Source: Gammaproteobacteria bacterium (GTDB lineage: Bacteria > Pseudomonadota > Gammaproteobacteria > UBA6429 > Thiohalophilaceae). Taken from it: a DNA stretch of 5,250 nt. Shown here in pieces: positions 1-5,060 of the stretch (its first letter is position 1; each line of letters opens with the position of its first letter). Position numbers and translations under genes: made by a program. The notes beneath the pieces are model-generated. The model searched no databases, was not told the origin of the DNA, and saw only the letters and a program-made list of their open reading frames with translations. Where the stretch lies: contig JAHEDA010000187.1 of assembly GCA_024641445.1 (NCBI GenBank), positions 1 to 5,250 on the forward strand. Reading direction: 5' to 3'.

Positions 1-1471
1 TAATCAGTCCTTGTATGACGGGCTGACGGTCCTGCAACACCGTGGCCAGGATGCCGCCGGCATCATGACCAGTGATGGTGATCGCATGTATCTGCGCAAG
101 GCCAATGGTCTGGTGCGTGATGTGTTTCAGGCCAAGCACATGTTGCGCCTGCAAGGGAACATCGGTATAGGTCATGTCCGTTATCCCACTGCAGGGTGTT
201 TCTCCTCCGCCGAGGCCCAACCGTTTTATGTGAACTCACCGTTCGGTATTTCATTGGCACACAATGGTAATCTCACCAACGCCGCCGAACTGAAGCGTGA
301 CCTCTTTATGGAGGATCGCCGTCACATCAATACCGACTCCGACTCCGAGATCCTGCTCAATGTCTTTGCTCACGAATTACAGTTGTCGAGCCGTCTCAAT
401 GTTAGCGCGGATGAAATCCTCAAGGCCGTCGATGGGGTGCACCGTCGCTGTCGTGGTGCCTATGCCATCGTTGCACTGATTACCGGGCGTGGCCTGCTGG
501 CCTTTCGCGACCCCTATGGTATTCGGCCATTAGTGATTGGCGTGCGTCAGACTGATCAGGGCAAGGAATACATGGTGGCCTCTGAGAGTGTGGCAATTGA
601 TGGCCTCGGCTTTGAACTCCTGCGCGATGTGGATCCCGGCGAGGCCGTGTATATCGACGTTGATGGAGAGATGCATGCACGTCAGTGTGCCCCCAATGCC
701 AAACTCTCCCCCTGTATTTTTGAGTACGTGTATTTTGCTCGCCCCGATTCCGTCATGGATGGTGTATCGGTGTATAAGGCGCGCCTGCACATGGGTGACA
801 TGCTGGCCAGCAAGATCAAGCGCGTCTTTCCCAAGCATGATATCGACGTGGTACTGCCGATACCGGACACCAGCCGCACCTCCGCGCTGCAACTTTCCTA
901 TGCCCTGGGTGTGCGCTACAGCGAGGGCTTCATCAAGAATCGCTACATCGGCCGCACCTTCATCATGCCGGGCCAGAAGCAACGCAAGAAATCCGTGCGG
1001 CAGAAATTGAATGCGATTGAATCGGAATTTGCCGGGCGTAATGTCTTGTTGGTGGATGACTCTATCGTGCGTGGCACCACCTCCAAGCAAATCATCCAGA
1101 TGGCGCGCGAGGCCGGGGCCAGGAAGGTCTACTTCGCCTCGGCGGCGCCGCCCGTGCGTTATCCAAACGTCTATGGGATTGACATGCCCTCTGCGCACGA
1201 ACTGATTGGCCATGGCCGCGATGAGAAACAGATTGCCGAGGAGATTGGCGCCGACTGGTTGATCTATCAGGACCTGGAAGACCTCGTGGCCTCGGTGCAG
1301 AGTGAGAACCCCAAGCTGATGGCGTTTGATACCTCGGTCTTTGATGGGGTCTATGTCACCGGCGATGTCAGCAATGACTATCTGCAACACATAGATGACC
1401 TGCGTAACGATAAGTCTCGTGCCGGGACACAGATGGATAATGAGGTCATGGAGCTGCATAATAATTCATAA
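1..1471 (+). CDS. purF: Amidophosphoribosyltransferase (glutamine PRPP amidotransferase), 5' end outside window
   Basis: Catalyses the first committed step of purine synthesis, making 5-phosphoribosylamine from PRPP and glutamine in the cytoplasm. The reading frame is open from the left edge (visible start NQSLYDGLTVLQHRGQDAAG), so this is an interior entry, not the TTG at position 11. Compared with remembered E. coli PurF (about 505 residues), about 13 N-terminal residues are missing, including the catalytic Cys that follows the initiator Met; 489 codons are visible. The N-terminal class II (Ntn) glutaminase domain shows GHVRYPTAG, the oxyanion-hole segment HNGNLTNA and RRHINTDSDSEILLN. The C-terminal phosphoribosyltransferase domain shows FEYVYFARPDS, GFIKNRYIGRTFIMPGQ and the PRPP loop VLLVDDSIVRGTT (about 1043-1081). 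The C-terminus is collinear with E. coli through LRNDKS. No frameshift is seen. A hairpin and the metZ promoter follow immediately. Identification is very secure. Confidence 0.98.
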   Translation, partial: NQSLYDGLTVLQHRGQDAAGIMTSDGDRMYLRKANGLVRDVFQAKHMLRLQGNIGIGHVRYPTAGCFSSAEAQPFYVNSPFGISLAHNGNLTNAAELKRDLFMEDRRHINTDSDSEILLNVFAHELQLSSRLNVSADEILKAVDGVHRRCRGAYAIVALITGRGLLAFRDPYGIRPLVIGVRQTDQGKEYMVASESVAIDGLGFELLRDVDPGEAVYIDVDGEMHARQCAPNAKLSPCIFEYVYFARPDSVMDGVSVYKARLHMGDMLASKIKRVFPKHDIDVVLPIPDTSRTSALQLSYALGVRYSEGFIKNRYIGRTFIMPGQKQRKKSVRQKLNAIESEFAGRNVLLVDDSIVRGTTSKQIIQMAREAGARKVYFASAAPPVRYPNVYGIDMPSAHELIGHGRDEKQIAEEIGADWLIYQDLEDLVASVQSENPKLMAFDTSVFDGVYVTGDVSNDYLQHIDDLRNDKSRAGTQMDNEVMELHNNS

Positions 1472-1482
1472 TTATTTTCATC

Positions 1483-1511
1483 TTGACAGCCTGGGCGGAT
1501 TTGCCTAGGCT
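1483..1511 (+). promoter_or_regulatory. Predicted sigma70-type promoter for metZ
   Basis: A perfect -35 box TTGACA (1483-1488) lies 17 bases before TAGGCT (1506-1511), which keeps the key T, A and final T of the -10 consensus but is otherwise weak. The predicted start, 7-8 bases downstream, falls at about 1518-1519, which is exactly the first base of riboswitch stem P1. That agreement between two independent signals is the main support. The promoter would give metZ its own transcript, separate from purF. Confidence 0.65.
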
Positions 1512-1513
1512 TT
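1489..1513 (+). terminator. Hairpin after purF, possible weak intrinsic terminator (overlaps metZ promoter)
   Basis: GCCTGGGC (1489-1496) can pair with GCCTAGGC (1503-1510) as an 8-bp stem with one G-U pair and a 6-base loop GGATTT, followed only by TTT. It begins 18 bases after the purF stop, the usual place for a terminator, but the T-tract is short, so termination may be weak. It also spans the whole spacer and most of the -10 box of the predicted metZ promoter, so it could be an operator-like inverted repeat or chance symmetry instead. Confidence 0.4.
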
Positions 1514-1516
1514 CAT

Positions 1517-1577
1517 CCAGCGCCGATTTGATCGATACAGCTTGCGGGCGCTTAATAAATGCGGCTAAAGCGAGGCC
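1517..1577 (+). ncRNA. SAM-II (metA motif) riboswitch aptamer upstream of metZ
   Basis: S-adenosylmethionine-sensing leader RNA. Stem P1 is AGCGCC (1519-1524) with GGCGCT (1547-1552). The P1 loop begins GATTTGATCG (1525-1534), matching the GAUUUAACCG of the SAM-II type sequence as I remember it. The segment after P1, TAATAAATGCGGCTAAAG (1553-1570), matches the SAM-II pattern UNAUAAAUGNAGCUAAA. An H-type pseudoknot can be drawn: G1540-C1565, C1541-G1564, U1542-G1563 (wobble), U1543 bulged, G1544-C1562, C1545-G1561, plus U1532-A1573, C1533-G1572, G1534-C1571. The bulged U and the U at 1528 correspond to the uridines that contact the SAM sulfonium in the known structure. Known biology: SAM-II represses methionine synthesis genes, and metZ is a standard target. 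The 22-base P1 loop is somewhat longer than in the compact type example. Confidence 0.88.
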
Positions 1578-1590
1578 AACCTGCTTTAGC
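1564..1590 (+). promoter_or_regulatory. Predicted anti-terminator hairpin of the metZ riboswitch
   Basis: GCTAAAGC (1564-1571) and GCTTTAGC (1583-1590) are a perfect 8-bp inverted repeat, extendable by a G1572-U1582 wobble. The left arm is the 3' strand of the SAM-II pseudoknot; the right arm is the 5' arm of the following terminator. The pairing is therefore incompatible with both ligand-bound aptamer and terminator, as expected of an anti-terminator that forms when SAM is scarce. The geometry is read directly; the switching role is inferred. Confidence 0.75.
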
Positions 1591-1612
1591 GAATGCTGAC
1601 GCGGGTTTTTTT
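1578..1612 (+). terminator. Intrinsic terminator, expression platform of the SAM-II riboswitch
   Basis: The stem pairs 1580-1590 with 1595-1605 around a GAAT loop: 10 pairs in 11 positions (U-G wobbles at 1582/1603 and 1587/1598, one U-C mismatch at 1585/1600). A run of seven T's (1606-1612) follows directly. It lies between the aptamer and the metZ ribosome binding site, so it controls read-through into metZ. Its 5' arm is shared with the anti-terminator. A second hairpin, GCGGG (1601-1605) with CCCGC (1616-1620), has the T-run in its loop and is an alternative pairing of unknown relevance. Confidence 0.82.
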
Positions 1613-1640
1613 GTGCCCGCACATTCCGTCAACGTTTGTC

Positions 1641-1647
1641 AGGAGAG
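1641..1647 (+). promoter_or_regulatory. Ribosome binding site that fixes the metZ start
   Basis: AGGAGAG, with AGGAG ending 7 bases before ATG 1653, is a strong Shine-Dalgarno match. It decides for the 395-residue form over a 20-residue longer reading from 1593. It lies about 65 bases downstream of the aptamer and outside the drawn switching helices, so regulation here looks transcriptional and not translational. Confidence 0.85.
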
Positions 1648-1652
1648 AGTGC

Positions 1653-2840
1653 ATGGATTTTGAAGATTCAGATGAGTATGGTTTTGCCACGCGGGCCGTG
1701 CGTGCTGGACATCACCGCACGGGTGAGGGTGAACACGCCGAACCTATTTTCCTTACCTCGAGTTTTGTATTCGATAGTGCCGCCCAGGCCGCGGCCCGTT
1801 TTGGTGGTCAGGAGCCGGGAAATATCTATTCGCGCTTTACTAACCCAACGGTGCGCATATTCGAGGAGCGCCTGGCGGCATTGGAAGGTGGTGAGTCGTG
1901 TGTGGCAACCGCCTCGGGGATGGGGGCGATTTTTTCGACTTGTCTCGGTTTGTTGCAGGCTGGTGATCACATTGTGTCGGCACGTAATATCTTTGGTAGC
2001 ACGGTTATACAGTTTAATAAGTACCTGTCGAGATTTGGTATTGAAACCAGCTATGTCCCACTGACGGACCTCTCGGCATGGGAGCGTGCAATCACCCCAA
2101 AGACCAAACTATTGTTCTTAGAGTCACCTTCCAATCCGCTGTCTGAGGTAGTGGATATCCGTGCCCTGGCGGATATCGCCCATAAGAGAAACTGTTTATT
2201 AGTGGTCGACAATTGCCTGTCTACGCCGGCGTTGCAACAACCCCTGAAACTGGGCGCTGATATCGTGATTCACTCGGCGACAAAGTATCTCGACGGGCAA
2301 GGTCGTTGTATCGGTGGCGCGGTTGTCGGTGATAAGAAGCGTGTCGGTGAGGATGTCTTCGGTGTGATTCGCACCGGCGGATCGAGCATGAGTCCCTTTA
2401 ATGCCTGGGTTTTCCTGAAAGGTCTGGAGACGCTCTCCATCCGCATGAAGGCGCATAGTGAAAATGCGATACAACTCGCGCAATATCTGGAGTCACATCC
2501 CAAGGTGGAGCAGGTCTTTTATCCGGGCCTGGTATCTCACCCGCAACACGAGTTGGCAAGGCGACAACAGACGGGTTTTGGTGGTGTGTTGTCATTCGAG
2601 GTAAAGGGCGGGCGCGATCAGGCCTGGCGGGTGATCGATAACACGCGCCTGTTGTCGATTACGGCCAACCTGGGTGATACGCGCACCACGATTACGCATC
2701 CGGCCACCACCACGCACGGGCGACTGACCGATGCGGAGCGCGACGAGGTAGGCATCAGTCAGGGGTTGATCCGTATCGCCGTGGGGCTGGAAGATATAAA
2801 AGACATCCAACGCGACTTGCAACGCGGCCTGGAGGGTTGA
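1653..2840 (+). CDS. metZ: O-succinylhomoserine sulfhydrylase
   Basis: PLP-dependent Cys/Met metabolism enzyme that joins O-succinylhomoserine and sulfide to give homocysteine, the direct sulfhydrylation step of methionine synthesis (cytoplasmic, expected tetramer). The 395-residue product is the usual length and resembles Pseudomonas MetZ throughout. Visible features: phosphate-contacting YSRFTNPT (59-66) and SGM (88-90); RNIFGST (111-117) with Phe114 where cystathionine enzymes have Tyr, typical of MetZ; Asp186 in VVDN for the pyridine nitrogen; the PLP Lys211 in HSATKYLDGQG; SPFNAWVFLKGLETL; and NLGDTRTTITHPATTTHGRL near the C-terminus. The start at 1653 is chosen because AGGAG (1641-1645) lies 7 bases upstream; an in-frame ATG at 1593 sits inside the riboswitch terminator and has no ribosome site. 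It follows purF with its own promoter and a SAM-II riboswitch, so SAM feedback is predicted. O-acetylhomoserine specificity is less likely but not excluded by sequence alone. Confidence 0.96.
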   Translation: MDFEDSDEYGFATRAVRAGHHRTGEGEHAEPIFLTSSFVFDSAAQAAARFGGQEPGNIYSRFTNPTVRIFEERLAALEGGESCVATASGMGAIFSTCLGLLQAGDHIVSARNIFGSTVIQFNKYLSRFGIETSYVPLTDLSAWERAITPKTKLLFLESPSNPLSEVVDIRALADIAHKRNCLLVVDNCLSTPALQQPLKLGADIVIHSATKYLDGQGRCIGGAVVGDKKRVGEDVFGVIRTGGSSMSPFNAWVFLKGLETLSIRMKAHSENAIQLAQYLESHPKVEQVFYPGLVSHPQHELARRQQTGFGGVLSFEVKGGRDQAWRVIDNTRLLSITANLGDTRTTITHPATTTHGRLTDAERDEVGISQGLIRIAVGLEDIKDIQRDLQRGLEG

Positions 2841-2854
2841 TTTCTCAATCAGGC
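2827..2854. other. Imperfect inverted repeat across convergent metZ / membrane-protein stops
   Basis: GCCTG (2827-2831) plus TTGA (2837-2840) face TCAA (2845-2848) plus CAGGC (2850-2854), giving a 9-pair interrupted hairpin that covers both stop codons. There is no T-run on either strand. It is the only candidate for a shared end signal between these convergent genes, and a weak one. Confidence 0.25.
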
Positions 2855-3720
2855 TTGTAACGGATAATAAGACGTGCCGTCTGATAGATGCCAAACAGAA
2901 ATCCAATTGGCAAGAGTACAGTTTGGAAAATGAAGACGACGATGAGGTTGATCGTGTGTCGAGTCGCCTCGTCGGCGGCGTACTTTAATTGATCGATGCG
3001 CTGCCGGATGTTGAGCATATTCGTGGCGCTGTTATAGATCTCTCGGGTTTTATCAATGAGACTCTTGTTTTGTTGCGGGTCGGAGGTTGCCGCCGGGGCC
3101 TGTGTCTCACTCAGTGTCGTAATGTGATCGGCCGTGTTTCCAAGTTGCGTGGCGGCCTCGGTATACTCCTGTTGCAGGAACTGCTGGTAGATCAGCTCAC
3201 TCGCAATGGCAATCGCGACCACGGAAAAGCGTAACAGCAGCATCAGTAACATCGCCTTCATGACCCAGGGACGCAGGGGTTTGATATTGGCGTGGCGATA
3301 CCAGAGCAATATGATCGATAGCCCGATCAGGCTTACCGTAATCACGGTAATAGATGTCCAGGCCGTAATACCCAGAAGAATCTTTTGCACCCCAATCGAT
3401 GCGAGACTCAGCAGCATCACCCACGAAAAACGCTCGACCAAATCATTGATGGGGTCGAGTATCTGTCCGGGTGTAAAGACGACACCGATCCCGGCGGGTT
3501 CAACGGCGAGTTCCGTACCCTGTGCCACCGAAATCACACCATTTAAGCCCTTGGCGATGCCGAAGGTCAGTAGGGCACGCGAAAATACCTGATTGGTATA
3601 ATTCTGCCCCTTTTCGTCCAGGACCCCACTAATAGCGAGCATGGCGGCCATTAACAATACGAACGTGATCAGCAAACGTTTGGGTTCCTGATGGAGGAGG
3701 TGTTTGACTTGTTTGAGCAT
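2845..3720 (-). CDS. Uncharacterised multi-pass inner-membrane protein
   Basis: A 291-residue protein with no enzyme motif that I recognise. Predicted membrane helices lie at about residues 15-34, 98-119, 122-141, 153-177 and 257-280. Between the first two is an unusually conserved-looking soluble segment, about 47-96, containing ALLTFGIAKGLNGVISVAQG, then AGIGVVFTPGQILDP and NDLVERFSW; I recall similar uncharacterised proteins in other Proteobacteria with this block. Residues 178-255 are polar, Gln/Thr/Ala-rich and probably helical or coiled-coil, with RQRIDQLKYAADEATRH before the last helix. The tail RLIIRYKPD is basic. The start is the only reasonable ATG but has no clear Shine-Dalgarno. 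It converges on metZ with a 4-base gap and follows the NUDIX gene by 58 bases on the same strand, so co-transcription is possible. Coding status is strong; function unknown. Confidence 0.85.
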   Translation of the reverse strand: MLKQVKHLLHQEPKRLLITFVLLMAAMLAISGVLDEKGQNYTNQVFSRALLTFGIAKGLNGVISVAQGTELAVEPAGIGVVFTPGQILDPINDLVERFSWVMLLSLASIGVQKILLGITAWTSITVITVSLIGLSIILLWYRHANIKPLRPWVMKAMLLMLLLRFSVVAIAIASELIYQQFLQQEYTEAATQLGNTADHITTLSETQAPAATSDPQQNKSLIDKTREIYNSATNMLNIRQRIDQLKYAADEATRHTINLIVVFIFQTVLLPIGFLFGIYQTARLIIRYKPD

Positions 3721-3749
3721 GGTATAGGTCTGCGCGTTGTCGATGTCCT

Positions 3750-3769
3750 AGTATAGCGCCTGGTGGCGC
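3750..3769 (-). promoter_or_regulatory. Short hairpin and -10-like box between NUDIX and membrane-protein genes
   Basis: On the minus strand the 58-base gap holds GCGCC-ACCA-GGCGC (3769-3756), a 5-bp hairpin, directly followed by TATACT (3755-3750), a 5-of-6 match to the -10 consensus. No good -35 box is seen at the right distance. The hairpin lacks a T-run. It may be a weak promoter for the membrane-protein gene or mean nothing. Confidence 0.25.
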
Positions 3770-3778
3770 ATTACTGGG

Positions 3779-4210
3779 TCAGATGAAGTGGTAGATATCG
3801 TGCAACAAGTGCAGGGTGTAGCGATTCACTGTCAGCTGTAACAGCGCATTCGGGCCGACCCAACGCGCATCAAGGGCGTCATCCGCCGCCACGGGTTCAC
3901 CGGAGACATAGTCAGCGGCGACATCCACCACGACATAGTGATAGCGATAGCTACCCCCTGTAGCCTGCTCAATCAGGTCAAAGGCAAATACCGGGGCACC
4001 GGCACGGATGACGACCCCCGTCTCCTCCAGGACTTCACGCTCCGCGGCCTGTTGCAGGGTCTCACCCAGGCGTATCTTTCCCCCTGGGACGGCCCACTCC
4101 TGCTGAGCCGGTGGTCTTCCTCGCCTTACCAAGAGGACGGCATTCTTGTGAAAGACCACTGCGCCAATGGCGGCGACTGGGTGAGCAGGGTGTGACGGTG
4201 TGGCTGGCAT
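3779..4210 (-). CDS. NUDIX hydrolase (MutT/ADP-ribose pyrophosphatase-like)
   Basis: Small cytoplasmic hydrolase of a nucleoside diphosphate linked to another moiety; the exact substrate cannot be read from sequence. With the start at ATG 4210 it has 143 residues, normal for a single-domain NUDIX protein. It begins MPATPSHPAHPVAAIGAVVF, the usual first strand, then VLLVRRG and WAVPGGKIRLGE. The Nudix box matches GX5EX7REUXEEXGU exactly: Gly44, Glu50 and the metal-binding REVLEE at 58-63, followed by TGV. HYVVVDVAADYVSGEP and DARWVG follow as the C-terminal fold. Frame-compatible upstream starts exist at ATG 4243 and TTG 4249 but neither has a ribosome site; the chosen ATG has AGGA close upstream, spaced shorter than ideal. 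A TAGAAT box at 4280-4275 on the minus strand could be its -10. It may share a transcript with the downstream membrane protein. Confidence 0.93.
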   Translation of the reverse strand: MPATPSHPAHPVAAIGAVVFHKNAVLLVRRGRPPAQQEWAVPGGKIRLGETLQQAAEREVLEETGVVIRAGAPVFAFDLIEQATGGSYRYHYVVVDVAADYVSGEPVAADDALDARWVGPNALLQLTVNRYTLHLLHDIYHFI

Positions 4211-4365
4211 GGTCCTATTTGTGTACGGCACCCTTGGTTGCATGTTCAAGACAAAATCTGATATCTGAATACATATTCTATTTCTTCAGCGTTCTAATAA
4301 GCTTGTGCGCGGAAGCATGTCCGAATGAGTGACAGTGAGCGATTTGATTATCATGTTGGGTATTT

Positions 4366-4728
4366 TTACATTCCCATTGCTGTTTTAGCCAAATCAATAG
4401 CAACTGATTTGATAATCTCAAATGTCATTGCTCCTCCTTTGCCGATTATTGTAGATTTGGTTTTTCTCCAAATAGAATCGTTCCTAATTGAATCCAGAAA
4501 TTCATGACCTTGCCAAGTAAGACGGTAAATATGGAATTGTGTTGGACCACTGCCCAAAGTTTTCGAAATTGAAGCATGTACTAGGCCAGCCTCTTCGAGC
4601 AATTCTGCGTGATAAGAAATTTCATAGACACGCTCAGGATCAAAATCTCCCAGCACGATAACGGCTTCGGGTTTTAAAGACTCAGTCTCTAAAAGTAGTT
4701 CTCGGATTGTGTCCCAGTTTCTTTTCAT
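4366..4728 (-). CDS. DUF2513-like hypothetical protein
   Basis: A 120-residue protein that I match from memory to the DUF2513 family: MKRNWDTIRELLL at the N-terminus, YHAELLEEAGLV (39-50), the hallmark YRLTWQGHEFLDSIRNDSIW (68-87) followed by RKTKS, and KGGAMTFEIIKSVA (97-110). The pattern of a helix pair, then a short hairpin carrying RLTWQGHEFLD, suggests a small winged-helix-like fold; molecular function is unknown. Members I recall sit in phages, integrative elements and accessory islands. Codon and base use differ from the neighbours: several 60-base lines here are about 33-47% GC, whereas purF has lines up to 65%. This supports recent acquisition. No strong Shine-Dalgarno is visible before ATG 4728. 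It is flanked by 155 bases to the NUDIX gene and over 300 bases upstream without a clear gene, so it looks like a lone cargo gene. Confidence 0.82.
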   Translation of the reverse strand: MKRNWDTIRELLLETESLKPEAVIVLGDFDPERVYEISYHAELLEEAGLVHASISKTLGSGPTQFHIYRLTWQGHEFLDSIRNDSIWRKTKSTIIGKGGAMTFEIIKSVAIDLAKTAMGM

Positions 4729-5011
4729 ATTGTGTGCTTAACAGTAGCCGTATGGATCCATGCAGGACCATTTAGTTTGGTATAGAAATTGCGAATGTTG
4801 TTCTGTGATTAGTTGAGGTCATAGCCGATTATCTCTAGTGTGTAGCAATAACGATACAGAAACCGTTTGATTTGATCGCTCATATCGATGCTCTTTAGTA
4901 TCCGTTTAAGGGCGGTCTATGATTTTGTGCAGCATATTATGTAGCAGTGTTACCGTGGTGTATATTCTCGCGAGCTTCCTTTTGGTCACGTGCACGGTAT
5001 TACCAGACATG
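4729..5011. other. AT-rich intergenic region with no convincing gene
   Basis: I find no RNA gene, insertion sequence end, CRISPR repeat or long frame here. Small palindromes are present: ATGGATCCAT (4752-4761), CTCGCGAG (4967-4974) and CACGTG (4987-4992); none is paired with a second copy. The composition resembles the DUF2513-like gene, so both probably arrived together or the region is decayed accessory DNA. Confidence 0.5.
4809..4883 (-). other. Possible 24-codon ORF or gene remnant
   Basis: On the minus strand ATG 4883 opens a 24-residue frame, MSDQIKRFLYRYCYTLEIIG plus YDLN, ending at TAA 4809. AGAG stands 7 bases before the ATG. The frame is open further upstream to about 4916. The composition, basic then aromatic, looks protein-like, but the length is too short to judge. 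It could be a true small protein, an upstream leader of the DUF2513-like gene 80 bases on, the C-terminus of a decayed gene, or chance. Confidence 0.2.
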
Positions 5012-5037
5012 AAAAAGGCCCGGCTTGGACCGGGCCT
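5012..5037 (-). terminator. Strong intrinsic terminator for the rightmost minus-strand gene
   Basis: On the minus strand AGGCCCGG pairs perfectly with CCGGGCCT around a 6-base loop TCCAAG, an 8-bp GC-rich stem (plus coordinates 5016-5023 and 5030-5037), followed by TTTTT (5016-5012). It starts 24 bases after the stop codon of the membrane-protein fragment. On the plus strand there is no T-run, so it acts in one direction. Confidence 0.9.
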
Positions 5038-5060
5038 GACGGCTTGATTTTGAAGGGTAG

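Noticed and set aside
530..1459. 309-codon open frame antisense to purF
   Set aside because: It lies wholly within the secure purF gene, its translation has no recognisable domain, and long antisense frames are a common by-product of codon bias in GC-rich genes.
1460..1476. AATAATT-CAT-AATTATT inverted repeat over the purF stop codon
   Set aside because: The stem is entirely A-T and very weak; the GC-containing hairpin at 1489-1510 is a better terminator candidate.
2592..2906. 104-codon minus-strand frame spanning the metZ 3' end
   Set aside because: Overlaps metZ and the convergent membrane-protein gene in another frame, with no recognisable motif; both overlapped genes are far better supported.
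3684..3717. GGAGGAGG-like ribosome site on the plus strand before GTG/TTG codons
   Set aside because: It lies within the N-terminal coding part of the minus-strand membrane-protein gene and no plus-strand frame of useful length follows.
4256..4278. Tandem ATCTGAT/ATCTGAAT and the arms GAATA-CA-TATTC
   Set aside because: Too short and AT-rich to call an operator or attachment site; no second copy was found in the window.
4325..4507. 60-codon hydrophobic plus-strand frame
   Set aside because: Antisense to the DUF2513-like gene, whose family-specific motifs fit the minus strand; the hydrophobic look arises from the AT-rich antisense codons.
4919..5047. 42-codon plus-strand frame starting MILCSILCSSVTVVYILASF, hydrophobic and toxin-like, with a weak AAGG upstream
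   Set aside because: Its last third is encoded by the strong minus-strand terminator hairpin, and there is no promoter or antitoxin RNA signature that I can support; likely chance.
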